A stretch of DNA of 45,816 nucleotides from Verrucomicrobiales bacterium (GCA_022361255.1 JAKSBG010000519.1:1-45816); one strand, 5' to 3'. Shown: positions 10,532-19,801, counted from the first letter of the stretch. Made by a program: numbers and translations. The notes: a model not told the origin generated them from the letters alone.

Positions 10532-11283
10532 TCAAAGCAGTCCCTCAAAATTCAACTTCCCGTTGTAGGACACGATGCCCGATTTATCCGGGTCGATTTC
10601 GGACGGAGAAAGCTCCACTTTCCCGCCCCCTCGCTCCAGCATAAGCTGCCCTGCTGCAATATCCCAAATGCTGATCATCTCTTCCACATAGGCATCGAGG
10701 CGACCGCATGCAATGTAGGCCAGAGCGAGCGCCGCGCTCCCCATCATGCGGGTTTTGCGGACGCGATGCGCGAATCTTCTGTATCTCTCCATACCGGCAT
10801 CGATTGACTCCTTGCTCTTCGAAAAGCCAAGCGTCACAACCGCCTCGGAAAGTTCGCCACGGTCACTGGGCCTGACCGGACTTCCGTTACGCGTCGCAGG
10901 CCCTTCAAAATCCACCGCAAACATTTCATCGAGCATCGGATCGTAAATCGCACCAATTTTTAATCCCCCCCCTGACGCATAGCAATGGATACGCAGAAGT
11001 GCGGTATCCCGAAAAAGAAATTCACCGTTCCATCAATGGGATCGACAATCCATTCGGTATCGCTGTCCTGATTTCCCGCAACTCCCTCTTCGCCGTAGAT
11101 TGCGTGGTCGGGAAAGGATTCGAGAATGCGTTTCTCGATCAAATCCTGGCTTTTGACATCCAGAGCCAGCTTGATGTCGTGGGTCAACATTTCGTCGACC
11201 TCATGGTCCCCTCCGAAGTTTTCACGGAGAAGAGCGCCCGCTTCTCGAGCGGCAGCAGTGGCGAGGGTGAGTTCAGGAGACAT
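10532..11283 (-). pseudogene. Inositol monophosphatase family protein, frameshifted at a run of eight G
   Basis: Two frames together make one full protein. The 5' part (ATG 11283 to a stop near 10963) has YGEEG and the metal site WIVDPIDGT, reaching HFCVSIAMRQGG. After a run of eight C on the plus strand (eight G in the coding strand, 10965-10972) the frame breaks. The other frame continues with LKIGAIYDPMLDEMFAV and contains the third motif ISIWDIAAGQ before its stop at 10532. One extra G, or two fewer, restores a single gene. All catalytic motifs are intact, so the lesion is recent, a slippage-switchable site, or a sequencing error. The enzyme would dephosphorylate inositol phosphate or a related sugar phosphate. 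Confidence 0.85.
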
Positions 11284-11315
11284 GCGCGGTCAGTGTGGCG
11301 CAGGATCGCTTTTCC

Positions 11316-11756
11316 TCAACCGGAACCCAACGACAATACCATCTTCCGATGCGGAATTCCGACTTCGATAAAATCCTCTCCGGACACCTCAAACCCGAGC
11401 CTTTCGTAAAAACCGACCACCTCTGTTCTGGAATGGAGAAAAATCTCCGCAATCCCTTTTTCGTGCGCAGTTTCAATCACCTTCTCCATGAGTCGGCCAC
11501 CAAGACCTTTGCCCTGCCGGTCCGGATCGACCGCAACCTGGCGAACCTTCCAGCTCCCGCCTGAGAGAGGGATCACGATCAAACCGCCGACAACTCTGCC
11601 GTCTTCGAATGCGACAAGGTGCCGTTGCCCCTTCTCCGCCTCCAGATCTGCCGGAGAGAAAGACAAGCCCAGTGGCGCGCGCAGGATTGGCTCCCGCAAC
11701 GCGACCCAGGCTTCGTATTCCGGTCCCTCCGGATCGACCCAGCGAAGCTCCGCCAA
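11316..11756 (-). CDS. GNAT family N-acetyltransferase
   Basis: A single-domain protein with the acetyl-CoA-binding motif VDPDRQGKGLGGRLM (Q/R-x-x-G-x-G/A) preceded by a strand VRQVAV, and the C-terminal motif GFYERLGFEV. The substrate is unknown. The frame is open far upstream inside the aminotransferase gene, but family similarity begins near ELRWVDPEGPEYEAWV. A TTG at 11756, one base after the aminotransferase stop, gives 146 residues, the usual single-domain length, and is my preferred start. Sits between the aminotransferase and the phosphatase gene on one strand. Confidence 0.85.
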   Translation of the reverse strand: MAELRWVDPEGPEYEAWVALREPILRAPLGLSFSPADLEAEKGQRHLVAFEDGRVVGGLIVIPLSGGSWKVRQVAVDPDRQGKGLGGRLMEKVIETAHEKGIAEIFLHSRTEVVGFYERLGFEVSGEDFIEVGIPHRKMVLSLGSG

Positions 11757-11757
11757 A

Positions 11758-12924
11758 TCAGTGGGCGTGGCAGAATTCCTCGAAGCGGTCGAGACCTTTC
11801 TTGATGATGTCGAGACTGGTCGCGTAGCTGAGACGGACCGACATGTCATACCCGAATGCGGCACCGGGAACGGCGGCAACGAGATAACGGGAGAGCAGCT
11901 TCTCCGAAAGGTTCATCGAATTCAGTCCGATTTTTGTCGTATCGACGAGGAAGTAGAAAGCTCCCTCCGGCTCAACGATGTCGATGTTTTTGATGCCCTG
12001 AAGCCGGCTCATCATGTACTGACGGCGCATGTCATACTCCTCGACCATGTCATTGATCATGTTCTGGTCACCCTGGAGTGCCGCGATTCCACCCCACTGA
12101 GCGAACGTGGTGGGATTGGATGTCGTGTGGCTCTGGATGATGCCGATTGCTTTCGCGATCTCCGGCGGCGCAGCAGTGTAACCAAGACGCCAACCGGTCA
12201 TGGAATAGACCTTGCTGAGGCCGTTGATCGTGATGGTGAGATTCTTTGCCGCCTCACTGACAGAAGCCGTGCTGACATGCTTTTTGTCGTTGTAGACAAG
12301 TTTCTCGTAAATCTCATCAGAAAGAATGATGATGTCCTCGGACTCCGCCACTTCGACGAGTGCTTCGAGCTCCTCTTTGGAATAGACAGACCCGGTCGGG
12401 TTGTTCGGGCTGTTGAGAATGAGCATACGGGTGCGACCACTGATCGCCTCTTCAAATTCCTCAGCTGTGAGCTTCCAGCCGTTCTCACGCTTCGTTTCGA
12501 CGATGTAGGGCTCGGCTCCGGCAAGGCGAACCATCTCCGGGTAACTCGTCCAGTAGGGAGCCGGAATGATCACTTCGTCCTCAGGATCGCAGCAGGCGAG
12601 AATCGCGTTGTAGCAGGAGTGCTTGGCACCGCAGTTCACAGAAACCTGACTCTCTTCGTATTCGAGACCGTTTTCGAGAAGCAGTTTCGCCTGAATCGCC
12701 TCTTTCAGCTCAGGAATTCCTGTGGCAGCCGTGTATTTCGTTTTTCCCTCCTGGAGTGCCTCGATGCAGGCATCCTTGATGTGCTGAGGGGTGTCAAAGT
12801 CGGGCTCGCCGGCTCCGAAGCTGGCGACGTCCTTCCCTTCCGATCTCATCTTCTTTGCGGCAGCAGTGATTGCGAGAGTTTGCGAGGGGGCGATTTGTGA
12901 AAATTTTTCGGCGATGAAGCTCAT
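11758..12924 (-). CDS. PLP-dependent class I aminotransferase, aspartate aminotransferase type
   Basis: Transfers amino groups between aspartate (or related acids) and 2-oxoglutarate. The 388-residue protein follows the class I fold: FGAGEPDFDTPQHI near residue 36, NSPNNPTGSVYS, DEIYEKLVY, the Schiff-base lysine in INGLSKVYSMTGWRLGY and the C-terminal VRLSYATSL with the carboxylate-binding Arg. It fits the I-beta aspartate/prephenate aminotransferase group; specificity cannot be read from sequence alone. First gene of the long minus-strand cluster; a 325-nt gap separates it from holA. Confidence 0.93.
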   Translation of the reverse strand: MSFIAEKFSQIAPSQTLAITAAAKKMRSEGKDVASFGAGEPDFDTPQHIKDACIEALQEGKTKYTAATGIPELKEAIQAKLLLENGLEYEESQVSVNCGAKHSCYNAILACCDPEDEVIIPAPYWTSYPEMVRLAGAEPYIVETKRENGWKLTAEEFEEAISGRTRMLILNSPNNPTGSVYSKEELEALVEVAESEDIIILSDEIYEKLVYNDKKHVSTASVSEAAKNLTITINGLSKVYSMTGWRLGYTAAPPEIAKAIGIIQSHTTSNPTTFAQWGGIAALQGDQNMINDMVEEYDMRRQYMMSRLQGIKNIDIVEPEGAFYFLVDTTKIGLNSMNLSEKLLSRYLVAAVPGAAFGYDMSVRLSYATSLDIIKKGLDRFEEFCHAH

Positions 12925-12999
12925 GTCTGTTGTCTACTTTGGGCTGAAAGCGCATCGCTTCAGCCGGTTTGCCCCAAACTCGCTCCCAACCGCATCATA

Positions 13000-13110
13000 A
13001 TGAACGATTTCGGAATGCGTCGCCGGAACAGAAGCCTTTACGATACACCGGACCCGCATCGACGGGAATCAGGTGATGGCTTTGAGAAAGACTCGACCGC
13101 AACTCCGTAA
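13000..13110 (+). CDS. Possible small protein of 36 residues
   Basis: ATG 13000 to TAA 13108-13110 encodes a basic, Arg-rich peptide beginning MNDFGMRRRNRSLYDTPD and ending KDSTATP. It is not recognised. A hairpin overlaps its stop codon, as might be expected for a small independent transcript. Against it: no Shine-Dalgarno sequence, short length and no family. It may simply be leader sequence of holA. Confidence 0.22.
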   Translation: MNDFGMRRRNRSLYDTPDPHRRESGDGFEKDSTATP

Positions 13111-13123
13111 TCAATGCGGAGTT
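13101..13123 (+). terminator. Hairpin, possible terminator
   Basis: AACTCCG (13101-13107) pairs perfectly with CGGAGTT (13117-13123) around a 9-nt loop, followed by TTCC. The T run is short, so termination is uncertain. It overlaps the stop of the small frame at 13000-13110. Confidence 0.35.
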
Positions 13124-13249
13124 TTCCAGTACGCGATCTGTCCCCAGATTCAAGAAAAATGGTTACGGATTCGCATTTTCTCCTTCATTTCCAAATCAAA
13201 CATCTTCCCCGTTGCGCAAAAGCAGCAAACCCGCTATCTCTGATCCGGT

Positions 13250-14350
13250 ATGGCGGGAAGCTCGAACATCCATGCCTTTTTCGGCAACGATGAAGCCAGG
13301 GTCAAGGAAGCGGCCCTCCGGCTTTCGCAACAAATTGCCCCGAAAGACGACGAATTTGGCCTCGAAATTGTAAGCGGTGCCGCCGACAACGCCGATCACG
13401 CCGTCCGAATCATCGGGAGCACCGTCGAAGCTGTTCAAACCCTGCCTTTTTTCGGCGGGGAAAAAGTCGTCTGGCTGCAGGGAGCAAACTTTTTCAGCGA
13501 CAACCAAACCGGAAAAGCTGAGTCTACGCTGCGAGCGGTAGAATCCCTGACGGAATTACTGGAAGGCGGGCTACCTCCCGAGGTTCAGCTGATCATCAGC
13601 GCCACTGAAGTAGACAAACGGCGGGCTTTTTACAAACGAATCAACAAACTGGGCAGCGTCGAAACATTCGACAAAGTCGACACATCCAAGCCGGGATGGG
13701 AAGCTCAAGTCATGTCCCACGCGGACAAACGCGCAGAGGAAATCGGACTCGTTTTTGACAGCGGTGCTTTGGAGCGATTTGTCATGATGGTGGGAGCGGA
13801 TTCCCGTGTGCTCGACAGTGAAATGGAAAAACTCTCGCTCTTCGTCGGGGACCGTCCCGCCACAGAGGAAGACGTCAGCCAGATTGTCGCAGCGAGCCAC
13901 CTCGGAGTCATCTTCGAAATCGGTGACGCCATCGCCAAAAAAAATCTTCCCAAATCCATCGACCTGATCGAGCGCCAACTGCGGCAAGGCGAAAGCGCGA
14001 TCGGAATTTTGCTTGCGGCGATTGTTCCCCGCGTCAGAAATCTCCTCCACGCCCGCGACCTGATGGAGCGGCACGGACTCCGGGCGAGTGGTCGCTACCC
14101 TGCATTCGCCAAGCAACTGGAGTCTCTTCCGCGCTCCGAGACCGCTCATCTCCCCCGCAAGAAAGACGGTGGAATCTCCGCCTACCCCATCTTCCTTGCC
14201 GCCCAGGTGTCGAATCGGTTCACCTCGTCCGAGCTGCGATCCGCTCTCGAAGCCTGCCTCGAAGCCAATGAGCGACTTGTGACTACCGCGCTCGAACCGC
14301 ATCTCGTCCTGAACGAGCTTGTCGCTAAAATCCTCGCCAGGCCGGTATAG
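13250..14350 (+). CDS. holA: DNA polymerase III subunit delta
   Basis: Clamp-loader subunit that opens the beta sliding clamp during replication. The 366-residue protein has the delta layout: IHAFFGNDEARVKEAALR at the N-terminus, LPFFGGEKVVWLQGANF, a central LIISATEVDKRRAFYK, then the helical domains with AALERF-like GALERFVMMVGADSRVLDSEMEKLSLFVG and the C-terminal collar VRNLLHARDLMERHG. The N-terminus, normally the clamp-contacting end, is complete. Stands alone on the plus strand, divergent from the aminotransferase. Confidence 0.9.
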   Translation: MAGSSNIHAFFGNDEARVKEAALRLSQQIAPKDDEFGLEIVSGAADNADHAVRIIGSTVEAVQTLPFFGGEKVVWLQGANFFSDNQTGKAESTLRAVESLTELLEGGLPPEVQLIISATEVDKRRAFYKRINKLGSVETFDKVDTSKPGWEAQVMSHADKRAEEIGLVFDSGALERFVMMVGADSRVLDSEMEKLSLFVGDRPATEEDVSQIVAASHLGVIFEIGDAIAKKNLPKSIDLIERQLRQGESAIGILLAAIVPRVRNLLHARDLMERHGLRASGRYPAFAKQLESLPRSETAHLPRKKDGGISAYPIFLAAQVSNRFTSSELRSALEACLEANERLVTTALEPHLVLNELVAKILARPV

Positions 14351-14439
14351 AGCATCCCGGGCCTACGCGTTCTTCTGCCCTCGATAGGACTTCCGTGCCC
14401 GGTTGTGAAAGCCTGCCGGGGTCCCGCTCCTGTATCCCG

Positions 14440-14469
14440 TAGACATGATTACAAACCCTTCACTATTAT
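14440..14469 (+). promoter_or_regulatory. Possible sigma-70-type promoter for the SHD1 protein
   Basis: TAGACA at 14440-14445 and TATTAT at 14464-14469 are separated by 18 nt, 42 nt before the ATG at 14512. Both boxes match the consensus in 4-5 of 6 positions. The rest of the 161-nt gap after holA shows nothing clear. Confidence 0.4.
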
Positions 14470-14511
14470 GCACTATGCAATCAGCCCGTAAAAGCTTACC
14501 ATCGTTTAGCC

Positions 14512-15246
14512 ATGAAACACCTACCCCTTTATCTACTAACTGTTTCCGCACTGCTGCTTTCCCTCCCTGCGGGCGCCAATCCAAGGGAGTTTACATCTAC
14601 CGAGGGGAAATCTTTCACGGCCGAACCGATCAAAGTTACCGCAACAGAGGCGGTTTTTAAACGAGTTGGCGCTTCGAATGTGACCGTTCCTCTGAATCGG
14701 TTCACACCGGAGGATCAACAGTTTCTCAAAAACTGGGCGGAGAACGAGAAAAAGAACCGTATCCCGAAAGTCGAGATCAGGGTCAACACAAACAAACGTG
14801 ATCGTCGCCAGGAGAACGCCTATGAGGACCGCCAGGGTGAATTTCAATTCGAAATTGAGATTGAAAATGAAGAGCGGAATTTTGACCTCAAAAGCGCAAA
14901 AGCGACCCTGCTCGCGTTAGGTACAGACATGGATGATGAAAACAGAGGCCAGGGCGTGGTGATGGACCGGACCGAGTTTAGAGATATCAACATCAAGGAA
15001 GGCGACACAACAACGTTAAAAGGGAAGCTGGTGCGATTTGAATACGACAAACGAGGATTTACGCACGGGGAAAAATACACCGGCTACCTTTTTCAACTGC
15101 GGACGGCACAGGGAAAGGTCATCGAAACGCGAGGTTCAACTCCGAGAATCGAAAACGACGCCGAAGTGATCCTCAAGTTGAAACAAAACGAAAAATTTGA
15201 CGAACGGACCTTTCGCTCTCTTACCGGGTCAGAAGTTCGTCGCTAG
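14512..15246 (+). CDS. Secreted protein with N-terminal SHD1-like module
   Basis: A 244-residue protein with a signal peptide (hydrophobic LYLLTVSALLLSLPAGA, cleavage near residue 23). After it comes REFTSTEGKSFTAEPIKV...VTVPLNRFTPEDQQFLKNW, the pattern of the SHD1-like repeat common in exported proteins of Planctomycetes and Verrucomicrobia. The remaining about 170 residues form a beta-rich charged region with no name that I recognise. Probably periplasmic. It converges on dnaJ with 6 nt between the stop codons. Confidence 0.75.
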   Translation: MKHLPLYLLTVSALLLSLPAGANPREFTSTEGKSFTAEPIKVTATEAVFKRVGASNVTVPLNRFTPEDQQFLKNWAENEKKNRIPKVEIRVNTNKRDRRQENAYEDRQGEFQFEIEIENEERNFDLKSAKATLLALGTDMDDENRGQGVVMDRTEFRDINIKEGDTTTLKGKLVRFEYDKRGFTHGEKYTGYLFQLRTAQGKVIETRGSTPRIENDAEVILKLKQNEKFDERTFRSLTGSEVRR

Positions 15247-15250
15247 CCAA

Positions 15251-15265
15251 TTTCACCCGGTGAAA
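15251..15265. terminator. Short palindrome at convergent stop codons (SHD1 gene / dnaJ)
   Basis: TTTCAC-CCG-GTGAAA is a perfect 6-bp stem that includes the dnaJ stop codon at 15253-15255. No long T run follows on either strand, so its role as a terminator is tentative. Confidence 0.35.
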
Positions 15266-16413
15266 AACCGCTTCGCTTTGGAAAAGAAACTTTCTCCTAC
15301 CGGGTGATTCTTCTCTGTCACCGTATCGGCGAACTGCTGAAGGATCTGCTCCTGATCTTTGCTGAGCTTTACCGGAACCTCTACCTGAACATTAACCAGC
15401 AGATCTCCTTTCCGGCCGGTCTGTAAGTCAGGAAGCCCTTTGTCACGCAAACGAAAAACAGTGTTCGTCTGCGTTCCGGGGGCAACTTTCACGGAAGCTT
15501 TCCCGTTCAACGTGGGAACGATCAATTCACCGCCCAGCGCAGCCAGTGTAAATGGCAGGGGAACTTCACAATGCAAATTGGAATCATCACGCTCAAACAC
15601 CTCGTGCGCTTTGATATGAATGATCACATAGAGGTCGCCAGCGGGACCGCCCTGACGCCCCGCCTCCCCGTGCCCGAGAGAACGTAGACGCCCTCCTTCC
15701 ATAATCCCCGGGGGGATTTTGAGCTTGATACGACTGCTCCCTTTTACCCTTCCCTCCCCGGAACATTCCCGGCAAGGGTTGGAGATACTCTCCCCGCTGC
15801 CATTGCAATCGGGACAGGTCTGTTGCACTTGAAAAAATCCACGACTCGTAATGACCTGGCCGACTCCGCCACATGTGGGGCAACTCCGCACATCACCGCT
15901 TCCTCCCTCGGCTCCGGTTGCCTCGCAGGACTCGCATTCAACAAGACGCTCGATTTTCAGCTCTTTTTCCACTCCCTCAGCAGCTTCTTCAAGCGTGATT
16001 TGCAAATCATAGCGGAGGTCGGCACCGCGCTTGCGGCGCTCGGCGCGGGAAGCTCCGCCACCTCCAAAAATCTCATCAAAGATACTTCCGCCGCCACCAC
16101 CTCCGCCGCCGCCACTAAATACCTCACGAAAAATGTCAAAAGGATCAGCTCCTCCGAAACCGCCCCCGGCTGAAGCCCCGGTCCCCTGACTGAACGCGCG
16201 ATGACCGTACCGATCATAGGCAGCCCGTTTTTGTTCGTCCATCAGGATCTCGTACGCCTCGCCGATCTCTTTAAACTTTTCTTCCGCTTCGGGATCGTCA
16301 GGATTTTTGTCGGGATGAAATTTGATCGCAAGCTTGCGATAAGATTTCTTGATCGTCGTGCCGTCGGCGTCCCGGGAGACCTGCAGAATTTCGTAGTAAT
16401 CGCGCTTTTCCAT
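15253..16413 (-). CDS. dnaJ: Chaperone DnaJ (Hsp40)
   Basis: Delivers unfolded proteins to DnaK and stimulates its ATPase. The 386-residue protein has the J domain with the HPD motif in FHPDKNP (about residues 33-35), a Gly/Phe-rich linker with an uninterrupted run of nine Gly, and four zinc-finger repeats: [32 protein letters not shown]. The C-terminal substrate domains follow, ending [11 protein letters not shown]. It lies 42 nt after grpE on the same strand, so grpE-dnaJ is likely an operon. dnaK is not in this window, which is unusual for a grpE-dnaJ pair. Confidence 0.97.
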   Translation of the reverse strand: MEKRDYYEILQVSRDADGTTIKKSYRKLAIKFHPDKNPDDPEAEEKFKEIGEAYEILMDEQKRAAYDRYGHRAFSQGTGASAGGGFGGADPFDIFREVFSGGGGGGGGGSIFDEIFGGGGASRAERRKRGADLRYDLQITLEEAAEGVEKELKIERLVECESCEATGAEGGSGDVRSCPTCGGVGQVITSRGFFQVQQTCPDCNGSGESISNPCRECSGEGRVKGSSRIKLKIPPGIMEGGRLRSLGHGEAGRQGGPAGDLYVIIHIKAHEVFERDDSNLHCEVPLPFTLAALGGELIVPTLNGKASVKVAPGTQTNTVFRLRDKGLPDLQTGRKGDLLVNVQVEVPVKLSKDQEQILQQFADTVTEKNHPVGESFFSKAKRFFTG

Positions 16414-16455
16414 GAAAACGTAGGTTTCCCTGTAAGGGAATGATAATTGACCTTC

Positions 16456-17064
16456 TTACTCTCCGGATTCAGGCCCTGAAGAGACAACCACGTTCGCGGC
16501 CCGCAATATTCGATCCTTCAACCGGTATCCGCGACGCATCGTGAACATCACGTGGCCTTCGGGAACAGAGTCACTCGGCTCCTGCTTGATCGCTTCATGA
16601 ACATTCGGGTCAAAGGAAACATCGTCTGACGGGATAATCTCCACCCCCTGCCCGGTGAGAAAGTCATCAAGTTGCTTTCGAACCATCGCCATCCCCTGAA
16701 TGATCATCGACTGCTCTCCCTCCGCTTCACGGGCAGCCTGCAGGCCCATTTCAAAATTATCAATCACTGGAAGCAACTGTTCCAGCAAGTTTCGGTTGGC
16801 ATAGAGAATTGCTTCACTCTTCTCTCTCGCCATCCGCTTACGATAATTCTCCAGTTCAGCGCTTGCCCGGGCTGCATGGTCCTTCCACTTTTCCACCTCC
16901 TCTTCAGGTGTTGCGGGAATCTCATCCTTCTCTGAATCCTCTTTGGTAGTCTGTTCGGATTCCCCCGTTACAGGTTCTTCAAGAACTTCCTCAGAAATAT
17001 GGATGTCCTCCTCCTCGTCTGACACGGGAGTTTCGGCATGGTCGTTTGTAGACTCGTTGCTCAT
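16456..17064 (-). CDS. grpE: Nucleotide exchange factor GrpE
   Basis: Releases ADP from DnaK. The 202-residue protein has a long acidic N-terminal segment (about residues 1-55, many Glu), the dimerisation helix with KDHAARASAELENYRKRM, LLPVIDNFEMGL and the beta domain GVEIIPSD...FDPNVHEAI...VMFTMRRGYRLKDRILRAA. Upstream of dnaJ on the same strand. A second protein with a GrpE-like layout but a membrane anchor is at 6308-6892. Confidence 0.96.
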   Translation of the reverse strand: MSNESTNDHAETPVSDEEEDIHISEEVLEEPVTGESEQTTKEDSEKDEIPATPEEEVEKWKDHAARASAELENYRKRMAREKSEAILYANRNLLEQLLPVIDNFEMGLQAAREAEGEQSMIIQGMAMVRKQLDDFLTGQGVEIIPSDDVSFDPNVHEAIKQEPSDSVPEGHVMFTMRRGYRLKDRILRAANVVVSSGPESGE

Positions 17065-17139
17065 TTCAATGAAAAATCGTTTCCTGCATCACCACTGATG
17101 CAGCAATAAAATTCCCGGAATCGGGAAGGGCGGGACTAT

Positions 17140-18579
17140 TCACCGTTTCTCGATTGCAATCAAGGTGATGTCGTCAGTTTGGGCAGTCCCTTCGGAAAAC
17201 TTGATGACATCCTCGTTGATAATCTGAATAAGTTCGCTCGATGACGTCCCCGAATGCATTTTTACAATTTCACAAAGTCTTTCGACGCCATACTCGTCCC
17301 CCATGCGGTTTTCACTTTCGATAATCCCGTCTGTGTAGAGCAAAAGTATATCGCCAGTGTCCATGGTAAAGCGGTGATCTTTCACCGACCTTTTGAAAAC
17401 GGGGCCTTCATCGATCCCTGCGGCGAGCCCCGGAGGCTCAATCAATTCAATTTCACCCGTTTCGCGATGAAACAGAATGGGGGGCTCATGGCCCGCACGC
17501 GCCAGAGTAATTTCGTTCGACCCCCTCTCCAGAATGAGATAAAGGAGACTGACGAAGAGGTCCTCCCTGATATCGGGAAAGATCAGCCTATTTACATCAT
17601 GCAGAACAGAAGCGGGTGAGAGATTCTCCGAAGTCCTCCCGCGCAAATTGGTCCTGCACATAGCCATAATCAATGACGCTGCGACCCCCTTACCGCAGAC
17701 ATCACCGATTGCGATACCGTAACGGTCGTCATCCACGCGGAGATAGTCGTAGTAGTCTCCACTCAGTATTCTTGCAGCACGGTATTCAGCGGAGACATCA
17801 TAGTCTGTCAATTCCGGCGAGACCCGGGGAAGAAGAACTTTCTGAATCTCTCCAGCCTGCTCCAGCTCGCGCTCGAGCCGTCGCTTTTCATTCACCTCAA
17901 TATGAATTATCGCACTTCCCAGAGCGTAAGCGCTTTGCTCCGCCACACTGTCAAAAACCTCGCGGTCATTCTGAGTAAATTCCTTATCCCCCTTCTTCAC
18001 TACGGCAAGAACCCCAACCCTCTTCTGCCCGTATACCAGGGGTGCCCCGAGGAAAGCGACATCATCCAGAAACGGGTTTTTATTTGTTTGGAAATCGGAA
18101 TGAGTTTTCAACTCCGGCAAATACACACCCTCATCCATTCCAAGAGTTTCCCCGAGAAGGTTCCCATCCGAAGGGAGAGGCGAAAGCCTTACGTAGTTTC
18201 GATAGGCGCGCTCCACTTTCCCACTGCCTCCTGAAGTCAAAATTTCCGTCGGGAGCGGGATGACCGGGGCTAAAGACTCCGTTTGCGCAACCGGGACGAG
18301 CTGACTTGTCTCCGCATCGAGAAGGTAGAGAATCCCGGCATCTGCCCTGATTACTTCGACCACCCCGTTCACGATGTAACTGTGCATGTTGGCAGGAGAG
18401 GTATCTTCCTGGAGCTCTTCCCCCAACCCGTGTAGAAATCCGAACATGCGGCGCTCCTCCCGCTCGATTGCGTCTTTCTCCTTCTCGTGCCGCAATGCGA
18501 CTCCGTGCTCTCTTCGCCACAGGAAGACCGCGACACCCGTGAGAATCACCAAAGCAGCCCCATACAGAAAATGTTCCAT
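17140..18579 (-). CDS. Membrane-anchored GAF-SpoIIE (PP2C-type) serine phosphatase
   Basis: Resembles RsbU-type phosphatases that dephosphorylate anti-anti-sigma factors. From ATG 18579 (479 residues) there is one N-terminal transmembrane helix (YGAALVILTGVAVFLW), a coiled-coil, a GAF domain (about residues 55-230), a linker ERELEQAGEIQKVLLPR and a PP2C-like domain with metal sites SGDYYDY, IGDVCGKGV, LYTDGIIES and TDDITLIAI. The ATG at 18627 lies within the preceding gene and would add 16 residues without support. Directly downstream of a STAS protein (22 nt), its likely substrate. Confidence 0.92.
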   Translation of the reverse strand: MEHFLYGAALVILTGVAVFLWRREHGVALRHEKEKDAIEREERRMFGFLHGLGEELQEDTSPANMHSYIVNGVVEVIRADAGILYLLDAETSQLVPVAQTESLAPVIPLPTEILTSGGSGKVERAYRNYVRLSPLPSDGNLLGETLGMDEGVYLPELKTHSDFQTNKNPFLDDVAFLGAPLVYGQKRVGVLAVVKKGDKEFTQNDREVFDSVAEQSAYALGSAIIHIEVNEKRRLERELEQAGEIQKVLLPRVSPELTDYDVSAEYRAARILSGDYYDYLRVDDDRYGIAIGDVCGKGVAASLIMAMCRTNLRGRTSENLSPASVLHDVNRLIFPDIREDLFVSLLYLILERGSNEITLARAGHEPPILFHRETGEIELIEPPGLAAGIDEGPVFKRSVKDHRFTMDTGDILLLYTDGIIESENRMGDEYGVERLCEIVKMHSGTSSSELIQIINEDVIKFSEGTAQTDDITLIAIEKR

Positions 18580-18601
18580 GAACAGCGGTGACAAAAAAGG
18601 G

Positions 18602-19135
18602 CTAGCTTTCGCTGCCCTGACTCTCAAGATCCTTCTTCAAAAATTCAACAACATCACAAAATCGGCTCCGGTTCTCCTCGTTCGCCTCGATCAATGCCTC
18701 ATGAGCATCAAGGACCAGTTCCGCTCGTTCCTCCCGAGTCTGCTTTTGCGAGCATAACGGGTGTTTCAAATTTTCTTCGACGAGATGCTTTTCCTCAGAC
18801 CAAGATGCCCCATCCCTGTCAATGCGGATCATCGCATCCAGTCCCAACTTGCGTATCGACCTCTCATTCCGGTCTCCCGGATGGATGACATCAACCGAAC
18901 CGGACTCGCTTTTCTCCGTCACATCTGCAGCCAGTCGATAGAGCATTCCGATAAAAGTGGAATCGATTCCGATACAGTTTTGCAAATCAATCACAAATCT
19001 TGACCAGCCCTTCTCGAACCTTCCCCGGAGAAAGTCACGTATTTGACCTGCATTTTCCTGATTCGCAGGCCCATCAATCCGCACCCAGGCAACCGAGCCA
19101 AGGCAACCCACCAATATAGATCCGGGAGTGCTCAA
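18602..19135 (-). CDS. STAS-domain protein (anti-anti-sigma-like) with C-terminal extension
   Basis: The first about 110 residues form a STAS domain: a strand VAWVRIDGP, then the phosphorylation-site region FVIDLQNCIGIDSTFIGML, where the Ser of IDST matches the site phosphorylated in SpoIIAA/RsbV. A further 65 charged, helical residues follow (EERAELVLDAHEALIEANEE) that typical SpoIIAA lacks. With the SpoIIE phosphatase next to it, a partner-switch module is likely. No anti-sigma kinase (HATPase) is in the window. Confidence 0.85.
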   Translation of the reverse strand: MSTPGSILVGCLGSVAWVRIDGPANQENAGQIRDFLRGRFEKGWSRFVIDLQNCIGIDSTFIGMLYRLAADVTEKSESGSVDVIHPGDRNERSIRKLGLDAMIRIDRDGASWSEEKHLVEENLKHPLCSQKQTREERAELVLDAHEALIEANEENRSRFCDVVEFLKKDLESQGSES

Positions 19136-19208
19136 AACTTTACCAATTTACAGATTGCTGAACTCTGCCGAAAAAAAGCAGGACCAGTGATACAGGGACG
19201 ATCCAAAA

Positions 19209-19691
19209 CTATTTCCACAAAAAGGATTTGAATTCCGCTACAACAACACCGTTTTCCACAACTGTCGCACGCCACTGCGTAACCCGTCCCATCTCTTCGT
19301 ATTCCTCCCCGATTACTTCGAAACGCGTCGCATTTCGCCCCTTTGGCTTCGATACGTGAATTTCCTTTTGATGGATCTCCGGGCCCGTTGCTGCAACGCG
19401 ATATTCGAATCGAACAGTTGCCGGAGCTTTCGTCTTCGTATTCCAGAAGACCGTATAATAATACCCTTTCCGTTCCCGAAAATCCGCCGAATCAACGGCC
19501 CCGTAGGAGAGACGCCTCCTCTCAAACTTGATCATCTCGTCATCGGTCTTCACACTGCGGGAAGTCTCGAGATGATAAGGATTTACTTTCGAAATGGAAA
19601 CAGGTCCGGGGTTGGTTGTAGTGCACCCGCACAACTGCAGGATTGCACCTGCCACAACAGACAAAAGGAGGATTTCGCGCAGGAATGTCAT
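19209..19691 (-). CDS. Putative lipoprotein of unknown function
   Basis: A 160-residue protein with a signal sequence (LREILLLSVVAGAILQ) ending in a lipobox-like LCGC, Cys23 being the probable lipidation site, followed by TTTNPGP. The mature part is beta-rich (YYYTVFWNTKTKAPATVRFEYRV), with no recognised family. Likely outer-membrane-anchored. Located between mazG (110 nt) and the STAS gene (73 nt) on the same strand. Confidence 0.75.
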   Translation of the reverse strand: MTFLREILLLSVVAGAILQLCGCTTTNPGPVSISKVNPYHLETSRSVKTDDEMIKFERRRLSYGAVDSADFRERKGYYYTVFWNTKTKAPATVRFEYRVAATGPEIHQKEIHVSKPKGRNATRFEVIGEEYEEMGRVTQWRATVVENGVVVAEFKSFLWK

Positions 19692-19801
19692 GGATGGGAA
19701 ACTTGGAGAAGCGTTTGTCCACTTGCCGGACTTGTCATGTGGAATTTTAAAAAAACGCGTCGAAAAAGATACGCTGCTTTTGGAGAGGCGACAACGAAAA
19801 G

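Larger units (their letters stand above)
12925..13249. other. Intergenic region between divergent aminotransferase gene and holA
   Basis: 325 nt without a recognised gene; both flanking genes read outward, so it must hold two promoters, though no clear -35/-10 pair was identified. It contains a possible 36-codon frame (13000-13110) and a hairpin at 13101-13123. Nothing else stands out. Confidence 0.6.

Noticed and set aside
11488-12900. Plus-strand frame (470 codons) opposite the aminotransferase
   Set aside because: Shadow of a class I aminotransferase with all active-site motifs on the other strand.
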